Source of the DNA: an uncultured Pelagibacteraceae bacterium
Lineage (GTDB): Bacteria; Pseudomonadota; Alphaproteobacteria; Pelagibacterales; Pelagibacteraceae
DNA: 64,000 nt
Assembly (NCBI GenBank): GCA_902630915.1
Contig: CACOWD010000001.1
Span: 14,464-78,463, forward strand
Direction of reading: 5' to 3'
Shown: positions 7,843-16,576 of the stretch, piece by piece
Layout of the letters: each line of letters begins with the position of its first letter
Numbering within the stretch: position 1 is the first letter of the stretch
Made by a program: the position numbers and the translations under genes
Notes under the pieces: model-generated
Database searches by the model: none
The model's input: the letters and a program-made list of their open reading frames with translations, nothing else
What the model was told of the DNA's origin: nothing

Positions 7843-8512
7843 ATTCTAGGTTTTCAATATTTTTTGTTCTACCTAAGGCCTTGTCCATTTTTTTTTGCAC
7901 TTCTTCTGAACTTACTTTAAGGACTGCCTCAAATTCAGACTTTAACCTCTCGTAAGCTTTTTCAAACAACTGACGCTCCGAGTAAGATTGGTCAGCAATA
8001 ATATCAGAATTTTTATTTAAATCTTTTACTACTTCTGCTAACTCATAAATTTTACCTGAATTGATTTTTTGGTCGTATTCTTGAGCTCTTCTACTCCACA
8101 TAGTTCTCTTTACTTTAGGTTTAGTTTTAAGAATTGAGACACATTTATTGATTTGATTAATAGAAGATATAGGTCTTAATTTAGATTGTTGGTTTATGGG
8201 AACAGTCAATGTAAGTTTTTCTTTCTCTACAAAAATTTTATAGAACTGAATTTCTATTTCTCCAATTACAGCTTTTTCAATTGCTGTAATTTTTCCAACA
8301 CCATGTTTTGGATAAACGACAAAGTCCTTCAAATTATAAATTTTTTTTTCAGTAGGTTGTTTTTTGATTTTTTTTATTTCCGGTTTTTCCTCTTGTCCTG
8401 GTATATTGTTCTTTTTTTCAAATAATTTTGTAATTTGTTTATTTTTTGATTTTTTGGGTATTTTTAATTTTTTTGTTTTTTTTACTATTTTACTTTTTTT
8501 CTTTTTTGGCAT
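7841..8512 (-). CDS. carD: CarD/CdnL-family RNA polymerase-binding regulator
   Basis: The 223-residue protein has a CarD_CdnL_TRCF domain from about residue 57 (FVVYPKHGVGKI) through the Tudor-like RNA polymerase-binding part, then a helical DNA-binding region with MWSRRAQEYDQKINSG near residue 140. CarD proteins bind the polymerase beta subunit and stabilise open complexes, notably at ribosomal RNA promoters. The first 55 residues are an extra Lys-rich tail (about half Lys in the first 30), longer than in typical members and probably disordered. It lies 3 bp after fdxA in a minus-strand run starting with the SUV3-like helicase. Confidence 0.9.
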   Translation of the reverse strand: MPKKKKSKIVKKTKKLKIPKKSKNKQITKLFEKKNNIPGQEEKPEIKKIKKQPTEKKIYNLKDFVVYPKHGVGKITAIEKAVIGEIEIQFYKIFVEKEKLTLTVPINQQSKLRPISSINQINKCVSILKTKPKVKRTMWSRRAQEYDQKINSGKIYELAEVVKDLNKNSDIIADQSYSERQLFEKAYERLKSEFEAVLKVSSEEVQKKMDKALGRTKNIENLE

Positions 8513-8515
8513 TTT

Positions 8516-8857
8516 TTATTTTCCGGGTTTTTCTGAAAAGTGTTTATCATATTTATCGTTAATATTCCTAAATTTTTCATGATCCGCCATTGGATCCTTT
8601 TTTTTAGAAATATTTGGCCACAACCCAGAATATTTTTTATTTACTGCCAGCCATTTTTCCATGTCTTTAACACTATCATCTGTATCGGGTTTAATTGCAT
8701 CTATTGGGCATTCGGGTTCGCATACTCCGCAGTCAATACATTCATCAGGATTTATTACGAGCATATTTTCACCCTCGTAAAAACAATCAACCGGACAAAC
8801 CTCAACACAGTCGGTTAGCTTGCATTTAATACACTCATCTTTTACAATGTAAGTCAT
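8516..8857 (-). CDS. fdxA: Seven-iron ferredoxin FdxA
   Basis: The start is placed at 8857, where ATGA overlaps the stop of the upstream TerB-like gene; the protein then begins with [12 protein letters not shown] as in the family and has 113 residues. Cysteines 9, 12, 17, 21, 40, 43, 46 and 50 are arranged for one [3Fe-4S] and one [4Fe-4S] cluster ([12 protein letters not shown]). The C-terminal extension is typical of the FdxA type. It is a soluble electron carrier; no partner is defined by the context. Confidence 0.93.
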   Translation of the reverse strand: MTYIVKDECIKCKLTDCVEVCPVDCFYEGENMLVINPDECIDCGVCEPECPIDAIKPDTDDSVKDMEKWLAVNKKYSGLWPNISKKKDPMADHEKFRNINDKYDKHFSEKPGK

Positions 8858-9243
8858 TTTGAATTCATTAATCTCAATTTTACTTCTGCACAGATTTTGT
8901 CCGGTACATATATCAACCCACAAATCCTTCTCATAAGATTAGACTCATATTGATCTACTGTGTCATCAGAAATTACTATCTTCCACAAATGCTCAAGAAT
9001 ATCTTTTTTAGTCTCTAATGAATTTTTTTTTATTATATTTGTAAAGTTTAAAAGTTGATTAGAATTTTTTTCTATTTCTTCAGACTCTTTCAAAAGTTTT
9101 TCTGTGTCTGTATCTTTTAAATAAGATTTTATAAAATTTTTAATAAGTTTTTTTTCGTTTTCAGAGTAATTCTCGTCAATTTTAGCAGCATGAACTAATA
9201 ATGCTGATATTCCTTTAACGCTTTCAATGTCTAAAATTTTCAT
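8854..9243 (-). CDS. TerB-like helical protein
   Basis: This 129-residue acidic protein is all helical by composition and resembles the TerB/DUF533-like fold, with the repeated short motifs [17 protein letters not shown] and [20 protein letters not shown]. These Asp-rich turns are the likely metal-binding positions of the TerB family. No other tellurite-resistance genes are nearby, so a stress or envelope role is only a guess. It begins next to the end of the helicase gene and overlaps fdxA by 4 bp, indicating translational coupling. Confidence 0.75.
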   Translation of the reverse strand: MKILDIESVKGISALLVHAAKIDENYSENEKKLIKNFIKSYLKDTDTEKLLKESEEIEKNSNQLLNFTNIIKKNSLETKKDILEHLWKIVISDDTVDQYESNLMRRICGLIYVPDKICAEVKLRLMNSK

Positions 9244-11709
9244 TTATTTTAAATTTAAAGAGAGGAGTTTATTAAATGGATTTTCTTTTTTGTCAAACTT
9301 AATTAATTTCTCTTTTTTCCTTCTTTCTCCTTTAAATACGTAAGTATCAGCTTCTTTATCTTTCTTATAATTCATATAACCCATTAATTTATAGAAGTTC
9401 TCTTTTGTACATCCAAGTAGATTCATCATTTCCGAATTAATCTTAAATTTCTTACTTTTTGTATTTTCTATAATTTTTAGAAACAATTTTTCTAAGATAT
9501 CGATTCTCACAAAAAATTCTTTAAATTTTTCAAAACCGCAAAGAAGCAAAAAATTTTTGTCTAACTTGTTATTCTCAATAAAATTTAATCCTGATTTTGG
9601 TATTTGTTGTTTATTTGGAAATGTATTAAATAATTTCCATAATGAAATTCTAAACTCAACTGCTTTTGGTTTTAACATTTTTGGTAAGTAAATATGATAT
9701 CTCCCAATTTTTATTCCCATGCCCCATAATTTTTTTCTCTCTACTAAAGGAATTAGTTTAACAATTTTGTCTACCTCACTTCTTTTTATCACCCCATTGT
9801 TTTCGTAAAGTTGAAAAATCAAACCTCTTAAATACTGATTTTTTACCTGATGTTTTGTAAGCTTGATTAGGTCTCCAAGAACGTCATTTGTATAATTTTG
9901 AAGCCAACTTATCAAAAAGGTATTAAGCTTATTTTTTGAATCTAAATCTAAAGAGTCGTCAGCTATAATCTCTACAGTTGGGTTTAAATAGTCACTTCCT
10001 CTTTTTAACCTTGCTATAGGATTCTCTTTCCAAACAAGCTTATCTTCAAAATCAATTTTGATATTTCCGTCCTTTATAATAGATTCTACTCTTTTTAATA
10101 ACTCTTTTTCAATTCCTTTTCGAGCAGCTTTTTTAATTGATTTTATATCCGTATCTAGAGTTTTTGATGTTACCTCTATTAAAAATTTTAAACCTTTTAA
10201 TTCACCAACACACTGATTGTCTATAAATATTTTATTTTCCTCGTTTATTTCTGTATTTAAAACTAAATCTTGTTTTAAACTTCTTGATAACATACTTATT
10301 TTTTTGTCTATAAAACTTTTTGTTAATTCATCGTGTAATTTATCAGATAATTTGTCCTCTATATTTTTCGTCAATTGTATCCAATAGTCAGAATTTTCAA
10401 CCCAATTCTTTTTATTTGCAACATATGACCAGGTTCTTACGTTAGATAGTCTGTGTGAAAGTAGATCAACATTGCCATGATCTTTTTCTAATCCTTTTAA
10501 TTGATCTTTCATAAATGAACTGGGTATTCTTCTTTTTCTAGTTGATAAAAATTGAAATACTTTATCTACTACATTTAAATGTTGACCGTATGCTTTTTTT
10601 TCGAAATCAGGTATTTGACTGCACTCCCATAATAATTCTAGATTTCTAAAATAAAGATTATTATTGGCCCCTTTTTTTAAAAAAAATCTTAACACACTTT
10701 CATCTAGAGAGTCATTAGTACGCAATAGATTTTTTTTATTTGGTCTTAACTCTAAAGAATTTATAAGTTTCTCAGGCGTTTTAAAGTTTAAATTTGAATT
10801 TCTCCAAAAGATCATTTTTGTTTCTGGTAAATTATGCTTTTCTATTTTTTCAATTTCATCTGAGTTTAAGGTTTCACTGTCACCTGTGGTACCGAAACCG
10901 CCGTCATTTTTATATCTTCCTGCTCTTCCAGCTATTTGAGACATTTCTATAAGATTCAACCTTCTAGTTTTTTTTCCATCGAATTTTTTCAAATTAGAAA
11001 AATAAATCTCATTAATATCCATGTTTAAACCCATGCCTATAGCGTCGGTTGCAATTAAATAATCAACATCACCAGATTGATACAACCCAACTTGTGAATT
11101 TCTAGTTTTTGGACTTAAAGATCCCATTATAACTGCAGCACCACCTTTCTGTCTTCTTACTAATTCTGCAATCGCATAAACTTCTTCAATTGAAAAAGCT
11201 ATGATTGCAACTTTCCTGTCTAGTTTAGATATTTTTTTTATTCCTGAATAACTTAATTTTGAAAATCTCTCCTTATTTTCAAACTCAACATTTTCAACAA
11301 GGTCGCCTATAATACTTTTCATAACTTGAGATCCTAAAAACATTGTTAATTCTCTACCTCTAGACTCAAGTAATCTTTGTGTAAAAATATGTCCTCTTTC
11401 GCGATCAGCACACATTTGAATCTCATCAATTGCAATAAAATCTACTTCTTTGTTTTTGGGCATAGACTCAACAGTGCAAATAAAATATTTTGCAGATCTT
11501 GGGATTATTTTTTCTTCACCTGTTATCAAAGCAACATTTTCAACACCAACTTTATCTACGCATTTATCGTAAACTTCTCTAGCTAAAAGTCTCAAAGGTA
11601 GCCCAAAAATACCGGACTCAAATGTTAACATTTTCTCAATAGCAACATGAGTTTTGCCTGTATTTGTAGGACCTAGTAAAGCTAATATTCTTTTTGAGTT
11701 ATTTTCCAT
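9244..11709 (-). CDS. SUV3-like DExH-box RNA helicase
   Basis: The 821-residue protein has a superfamily 2 helicase core: Walker A GPTNTGKT at 13-20, DEIQ at 95-98, ATDAIGMGLNM near residue 220 and QIAGRAGRY near 260. A long C-terminal region of about 500 residues ends in a Lys-rich tail. This matches bacterial relatives of mitochondrial SUV3, an RNA helicase of the degradosome. In many alphaproteobacteria the gene heads a run with an S4-domain gene, fdxA and carD; here the TerB-like gene occupies the middle position. The operon reads helicase, TerB-like, fdxA, carD. Confidence 0.88.
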   Translation of the reverse strand: MENNSKRILALLGPTNTGKTHVAIEKMLTFESGIFGLPLRLLAREVYDKCVDKVGVENVALITGEEKIIPRSAKYFICTVESMPKNKEVDFIAIDEIQMCADRERGHIFTQRLLESRGRELTMFLGSQVMKSIIGDLVENVEFENKERFSKLSYSGIKKISKLDRKVAIIAFSIEEVYAIAELVRRQKGGAAVIMGSLSPKTRNSQVGLYQSGDVDYLIATDAIGMGLNMDINEIYFSNLKKFDGKKTRRLNLIEMSQIAGRAGRYKNDGGFGTTGDSETLNSDEIEKIEKHNLPETKMIFWRNSNLNFKTPEKLINSLELRPNKKNLLRTNDSLDESVLRFFLKKGANNNLYFRNLELLWECSQIPDFEKKAYGQHLNVVDKVFQFLSTRKRRIPSSFMKDQLKGLEKDHGNVDLLSHRLSNVRTWSYVANKKNWVENSDYWIQLTKNIEDKLSDKLHDELTKSFIDKKISMLSRSLKQDLVLNTEINEENKIFIDNQCVGELKGLKFLIEVTSKTLDTDIKSIKKAARKGIEKELLKRVESIIKDGNIKIDFEDKLVWKENPIARLKRGSDYLNPTVEIIADDSLDLDSKNKLNTFLISWLQNYTNDVLGDLIKLTKHQVKNQYLRGLIFQLYENNGVIKRSEVDKIVKLIPLVERKKLWGMGIKIGRYHIYLPKMLKPKAVEFRISLWKLFNTFPNKQQIPKSGLNFIENNKLDKNFLLLCGFEKFKEFFVRIDILEKLFLKIIENTKSKKFKINSEMMNLLGCTKENFYKLMGYMNYKKDKEADTYVFKGERRKKEKLIKFDKKENPFNKLLSLNLK

Positions 11710-11864
11710 TTTTGTGTTAGCTAATTTTTTTTACACTATATGTAGATTAATTTGAGAACAAAATAAGATTAAAACATGACCGAATCAATTTGTCAAATGT
11801 TCCTATTTCTTTACATTTAATTTGACTTCTAATAGCCAGTCCCCGTATAGATAATTGAATTTAA

Positions 11865-13103
11865 ATGGTATCAAAAGTTAAAAAAAATATTTTAAAACTT
11901 AAAGATTCTTCAACCCTAGCAATTAACGAAAAATCTCAAAAATTAGTTAAACTGGGAAAAAAAATTTATAAATTTGGTTTTGGACAGTCACCTTTTCAAA
12001 TTCCAGAAAACATTGTTGAAACATTAAAAAAAAATGCTCATAAAAAAGAATACTTACCTATTCAAGGTTTACCTGAATTAAGAGAAAACATTTCAAAATA
12101 TTTATTCGAAAGAACTGGAGTTCATTATTCAAAAGATAATATATTAATTACCCCTGGCTCTAAGGAAGCTATGCTACTCATGCACGTAATTTTTAATGGT
12201 GAGATAATTATACCTGCACCCAGTTGGGTATCTTACGAGCCTCAGGCAGAAATAGGTTTGAACAAAATTTACTGGTTAGAGACATCGAGAGAGAACAACT
12301 GGTTTCCAACTGCTAAAGAATTAGAAAATAAATTGAAAAAATTAGGAAAAAAGAAAAATTTAATTTTCATTTTAAATTCACCTAATAATCCTTCAGGCGC
12401 AATATGTGATAATCTAAAAGAATTAGCTTTAGTAGCCAAAAAATATAATTTAATAGTTCTTTCAGATGAAATTTATACTGATCTTTCATTTGATAATACC
12501 TATAAATCTATTTCTGAGTTTTACCCTAGCTCTACTTTTATTAGCGGAGGATTAAGTAAATGGTGTGGAGCAGGCGGATGGAGATTAGGATTTTTAGCCG
12601 TTCCAAATAAATTAAAAGAATTTATGAAAAGCTTAAAATCTTTAGCTAGCGAATCTTATTCAACTGTAAACACTCCAACTCAATTTGCGGCAGTCGAAGC
12701 TTATAATGGAGATTACGAGAATTATAGACTAAAAGTAAGATCTATACTTAATGCCGTAGGCACTTATGTTTACAATAATTTAAAATCAAATAAAATTTTA
12801 ATTAATCCTCCTCAAGGAGCTTTTTATTTAATGCCTGAATTTAAAAACAAAAAATTTAAAAGTTCTTCTCAATTATGTGAAGCTATATTAAATGACACGG
12901 GAGTCGCTATGTTACCAGGTTCTGATTTTGGTTTTAAACCAAAAAAAATGTTAACCAGATTGAGTTATACTGATTTCGATGGAGTAGAATTCTTCAAAAA
13001 TGTTTCAGACTATAATTCTATAAGTGAGGAAATGGTAAAAAAGTATGCACCAAATGTAGTTGAAGGCACTACTAAGCTCTCAAATTGGGCTAAAAATTTA
13101 TAA
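11865..13103 (+). CDS. Class I/II PLP-dependent aminotransferase
   Basis: The 412-residue protein has fold-type I signatures: NSPNNPSGA (171-179), the cofactor-binding Asp201 in LSDEIYTDLSF, Lys232 in SGGLSKWCGAGGWRLGF as Schiff-base lysine, and a carboxylate-binding Arg in the final third (MLTRLSYTDFDG). It is an aspartate- or alanine-type transaminase of subgroup I; the exact amino donor is not resolved. About 155 bp without a gene separate it from the divergent helicase. The next gene on the same strand is the TAXI binding protein, so a functional link to amino or keto acid uptake is possible but unproven. Confidence 0.87.
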   Translation: MVSKVKKNILKLKDSSTLAINEKSQKLVKLGKKIYKFGFGQSPFQIPENIVETLKKNAHKKEYLPIQGLPELRENISKYLFERTGVHYSKDNILITPGSKEAMLLMHVIFNGEIIIPAPSWVSYEPQAEIGLNKIYWLETSRENNWFPTAKELENKLKKLGKKKNLIFILNSPNNPSGAICDNLKELALVAKKYNLIVLSDEIYTDLSFDNTYKSISEFYPSSTFISGGLSKWCGAGGWRLGFLAVPNKLKEFMKSLKSLASESYSTVNTPTQFAAVEAYNGDYENYRLKVRSILNAVGTYVYNNLKSNKILINPPQGAFYLMPEFKNKKFKSSSQLCEAILNDTGVAMLPGSDFGFKPKKMLTRLSYTDFDGVEFFKNVSDYNSISEEMVKKYAPNVVEGTTKLSNWAKNL

Positions 13104-13111
13104 GAATCTCT

Positions 13112-13140
13112 TTGACCTCAATTAAATATCGTAGTTAAAT
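13112..13140 (+). promoter_or_regulatory. Candidate promoter of the TAXI transporter operon
   Basis: TTGACC at 13112-13117 and TTAAAT at 13135-13140 are separated by 17 bp. The predicted start near 13147 is followed by an AGGAG ribosome binding site 5-10 nt before the ATG at 13167. Confidence 0.45.
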
Positions 13141-13166
13141 TAATCATTATAACAATAGGAGTACAC

Positions 13167-14171
13167 ATGAAAAAAATGACGTCATTGATTTCTGCGGTAC
13201 TAGTAATGTTTGCTTTTTCAAGCCCACTTACTTCAATCGCAAAATCAGCAGAGTTCTTTACTATAGGAACGGGCGGACCAACTGGAGTTTATTTCCAAAC
13301 TGGTAACGCTATCTGTAAAATGTTACACAAATCAGCAATTAGTGCTGACCACGGTAGAAAAAAAGGTACAGCTAAAGCTTATAGATGTACCGCACCTTCA
13401 ACGGGTGGTTCTAACTACAATATTGGACAAATCAAAGATGGTGAGTTTCAATTTGGTGTTGCTCAGTCAGACTGGCAGTACCATGCTTACAATGGTTCTA
13501 GTAAATGGGAAGGAAAGCAGTTCAGCGACTTAAGAGCTGTATTTTCTGTTCACAATGAACCTTTCCAAATTTGGGCAAGTAAAAAATCTGGAATTAAGAA
13601 TTTTAAAGGCCTAAAGGGAAAAACAGTAAACATAGGTAATCCAGGTTCTGGTCAAAGAGGAACTATGGAAGAATTAATGAAAGCTATGGGAGCAGATATG
13701 AGTATGTTTAAAGCAACTACTGAACTTACTTCTTCTGAACAAGTAAAAGCTCTTTGCGACGGTAAAATAGATGCATTTGGATACTCAGTAGGATTTCCAA
13801 ATGGCGCTATGGAGCAAGCAGCCACTTGTAAAGCAAAAGCAAGCCCAATTAATTTAACTGGTGCGCCAGTGCAAGGCTTAATTGATGGTGCTGACTACTA
13901 TGCAAAAGCTGTAATTCCAAAAGGAACTTACTCAAATCAGAAAAAAGACGCTACTACGTTTGGTGTAAAAGCTACTGTTGTTACTAGCGCAAATGTTTCT
14001 GAAGAGCTTGTATACTTAGTAACAAAAGCAGTAATGGAAAACTTTGATGATTTCAGAGCTCAACACCCTGCTTTTGGACCATTGGAAAAGAAAAACATGA
14101 TAGCTGACGGTTTATCAGCTCCATTACATCCAGGTGCAATTAAGTACTACAAAGAAGCTGGATTAATGTAA
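13167..14171 (+). CDS. TAXI-family TRAP transporter substrate-binding protein
   Basis: The 334-residue protein starts with a signal peptide (about residues 1-28). The mature start, FFTIGTGGPTGVYFQTGNAI, is the hallmark of TAXI (TRAP-associated extracytoplasmic immunogenic) binding proteins; GNPGSGQRGTMEELM follows near residue 153. It captures a small organic acid or amino acid in the periplasm for the fused permease downstream; members with known ligands bind glutamate or 2-oxoglutarate, but nothing here fixes the substrate. It has a good AGGAG site and is separated from the permease gene by a strong hairpin, a usual way to make the binding protein in excess. Confidence 0.93.
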   Translation: MKKMTSLISAVLVMFAFSSPLTSIAKSAEFFTIGTGGPTGVYFQTGNAICKMLHKSAISADHGRKKGTAKAYRCTAPSTGGSNYNIGQIKDGEFQFGVAQSDWQYHAYNGSSKWEGKQFSDLRAVFSVHNEPFQIWASKKSGIKNFKGLKGKTVNIGNPGSGQRGTMEELMKAMGADMSMFKATTELTSSEQVKALCDGKIDAFGYSVGFPNGAMEQAATCKAKASPINLTGAPVQGLIDGADYYAKAVIPKGTYSNQKKDATTFGVKATVVTSANVSEELVYLVTKAVMENFDDFRAQHPAFGPLEKKNMIADGLSAPLHPGAIKYYKEAGLM

Positions 14172-14191
14172 TCTAACTTTTTAGTTTTATT

Positions 14192-14226
14192 AAAAAAGGC
14201 CCAATATTTTTTGGGCCTTTTTTTTT
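14192..14226 (+). terminator. Intrinsic terminator between TAXI binding protein and permease
   Basis: A 12-bp stem (14192-14203 with 14212-14223) with core GGCCCA/TGGGCC and an 8-nt loop is followed by a T-run to 14226. It lies between two genes of one transport system, so partial termination or 3'-end protection of the upstream message is likely. Confidence 0.85.
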
Positions 14227-14248
14227 AGAATAAGGTATCTTAACTAAA

Positions 14249-16576
14249 ATGAATCAAAACATTCAAAGTAAGATAAAAGATAAAATTCAAGAAGATATTT
14301 CTCCGACTAGAAATTTATCAGGTATCCATTTAAAAATAGTTTTTGGAATAGCAATACTTTGGACCTTTTTCCAACTTTGGTATGCCTCTCCTTTTCCTTT
14401 TTGGTTAAATTTTGGAATGTTTAAGGGATTACCTGCTAGAGCAATTCATCTAGGTTTTGCTTTAACTTTAGCTTTTTTAATTTTTCCAGCAGTAAGGGGA
14501 AAAAAGATTTCAGTACTTGATATTATAATTAGTATAACTGGGGCATTAAGTTGCTTATATATTTATTTTTTCTATGACGATTTAGTAAATAGAGGCGGTA
14601 TCCTTTTAGTAAAAGAAGTATTTGGTTTTAAAGTTCCAGTTGAACTTATAATTGGGGCCATAGGTATATTAATTTTGTTAGAAGCAACTAGACGAGCCAT
14701 AGGCTTACCTTTAGTTATAATTGCAATCTGTTTCCTCTTGTTTTCTTATTTCGGAAAGTATGCACCTGATATCATTTCTCATGGCGGACTTTCTGTAAAA
14801 AGATTAGTAGGATTTCAATGGTTTGATCAAGAAGCAATTTTCGGAATACCAATTGGAGTTTCAGTAGATTTTATATTTTTGTTTGTCCTCTTTGGAGCTT
14901 TATTAGAAACTGCTGGTGGCGGAAAGTATTTTTTAGATTTAGCTTTTGCAATGGTTGGAAAAATGCGAGGAGGTCCAGCAAAAGCTGCTATTTTAGGGTC
15001 TGGAATGACTGGTATGATCTCAGGCTCATCAATTGCAAATACTGTAACAACTGGAACTTTTACAATTCCAATAATGAAAAAAACAGGTTTCTCCCAAGAG
15101 AAAGCAGGAGCTATTGAGGTATCTTCATCAGTTAACGGTCAAATAATGCCGCCAGTTATGGGAGCCGCAGCTTTTGTAATGGCAAGTTTTATAGGTGTTA
15201 CGTATTTTGAAGTTGTTAAACATGCTTTTTTACCAGCTATCATTTCATACATTGCTTTATTTTATATTTCTCATTTAGAAGCCCTTAAATTAGGATTAAA
15301 AGGGATGGATGACGCTGATGTTCCTCACCTAAAGAAAACTTTTTTATCTGGTTTACATTTTTTAATTCCTATTTTTGTTTTAATTTTTTTACTTGTTTAT
15401 ATGAGATATACAGCAGGTTTTTCTATCTTCTACGCAACGTTATCTTTAATATTTGTTAACTTAGTAAGCCGCATAATTAAAAATCCTGATTTTAAAACTG
15501 GTTTGATTGATTGGTACAATCAAACAATAGTAGGTCTTCAAAAAGGTGCAATTAACATGGTAGGGGTAGGGATCGCAATCGCTACTGCAGGTATAATTGT
15601 TGGCGCAGTGGGTTCTACAGGTCTAAGTACAAATTTAATCATAGTGATTGAAACGATAGCAAGAGATAATGTAATTATATTAATTTTATTAACTATTATA
15701 CTTTGCTTGTTACTTGGAATGGGTCTTCCTACAACTGCAAACTATGTAGTAGTTGCTTCTCTAATGGCTACAGTTTTAGTTGATGTTGGAAATGCTTCGG
15801 GCTTTATTTTTCCCTTAATTGCAGTTCATTTATTCGTATTTTATTTTGGATTGATGGCCGATGTAACACCCCCCGTTGGTTTAGCATCTTATGCAGCAGC
15901 GGCAATTTCTGGTGGTGATCCTTTAAGAACGGGACTTCAAGCTATTTGGTATAGTTTAAGAACTGGAATTTTACCAATAGTCTTTTTGTTTAATCACGAA
16001 CTACTATTAATAGGGGTAGATAGTATCTGGCAAGCTTTGTTAGTTATAGTAACTTCATTGATTGGAATTTTAGTTTTTACTGCTGCTACTCAACAATGGT
16101 TTATAAATAGGTTAAGATGGTATGAGATCATAGCGTTTTTAATAATATCTTTATCTTTTTTAGCTCCAGATTATGTTTTAGGTAAATTCTATCCTAAATT
16201 TAATGAGCAAAAACTTTCTGCAGAAAATATTCAAAATTTATCTTTTGACCCATCAAAAGAAGTTCATATAAAAGTCACACGAGTTACTGAATACGGAGAA
16301 AGATATAAACTATTTGTTATCGATAAAGGGAAATTTGAAAATAATTATAACCTTGAAGAATATGGTATGACTTTAATTGACCAGAACGATCAATTAACCA
16401 TCAATAAATTAAACTGGAAAGGGGAAGCAAAAAAATCTGGAATACAAATGGGTGATATTATTAGTAATTTTAAAATTGAAAATCCTGATAGACCAAATAA
16501 AAATATAATCTACCCTTTTGCGTTAATTTGTCTTTTTGCTTTTGGGTATTTAAACTATAAGAGAACAACTAAATGA
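14249..16576 (+). CDS. TAXI-type TRAP transporter fused permease
   Basis: The 775-residue membrane protein combines the small four-helix TRAP subunit (about residues 30-160) with the large DctM-like subunit (about 160-640). Conserved segments include GSGMTGMISGSSIANTVTTG, SSSVNGQIMPPVMGAAAF and LGMGLPTTANYVVVA. The C-terminal 120 residues hold a soluble PDZ-like segment (WKGEAKKSGIQMGDIISNF) followed by one last helix, as in the DUF3394-type tail of TAXI permeases. It uses an ion gradient to import the substrate delivered by the binding protein. It overlaps the next gene by 4 bp. Confidence 0.92.
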   Translation: MNQNIQSKIKDKIQEDISPTRNLSGIHLKIVFGIAILWTFFQLWYASPFPFWLNFGMFKGLPARAIHLGFALTLAFLIFPAVRGKKISVLDIIISITGALSCLYIYFFYDDLVNRGGILLVKEVFGFKVPVELIIGAIGILILLEATRRAIGLPLVIIAICFLLFSYFGKYAPDIISHGGLSVKRLVGFQWFDQEAIFGIPIGVSVDFIFLFVLFGALLETAGGGKYFLDLAFAMVGKMRGGPAKAAILGSGMTGMISGSSIANTVTTGTFTIPIMKKTGFSQEKAGAIEVSSSVNGQIMPPVMGAAAFVMASFIGVTYFEVVKHAFLPAIISYIALFYISHLEALKLGLKGMDDADVPHLKKTFLSGLHFLIPIFVLIFLLVYMRYTAGFSIFYATLSLIFVNLVSRIIKNPDFKTGLIDWYNQTIVGLQKGAINMVGVGIAIATAGIIVGAVGSTGLSTNLIIVIETIARDNVIILILLTIILCLLLGMGLPTTANYVVVASLMATVLVDVGNASGFIFPLIAVHLFVFYFGLMADVTPPVGLASYAAAAISGGDPLRTGLQAIWYSLRTGILPIVFLFNHELLLIGVDSIWQALLVIVTSLIGILVFTAATQQWFINRLRWYEIIAFLIISLSFLAPDYVLGKFYPKFNEQKLSAENIQNLSFDPSKEVHIKVTRVTEYGERYKLFVIDKGKFENNYNLEEYGMTLIDQNDQLTINKLNWKGEAKKSGIQMGDIISNFKIENPDRPNKNIIYPFALICLFAFGYLNYKRTTK

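Noticed and set aside
8186..8582. Phe-rich plus-strand frames opposite carD and fdxA
   Set aside because: They are the complement of Lys-rich codons and do not resemble proteins.
8854..9243. TerB-like gene as a sign of a tellurite-resistance operon
   Set aside because: No other ter genes are near; the neighbours are a helicase and fdxA.
11710..11864. Possible riboswitch or short peptide before the aminotransferase gene
   Set aside because: A 14-codon frame lacks support and I could not recognise any known riboswitch fold in this AT-rich 155-bp gap.
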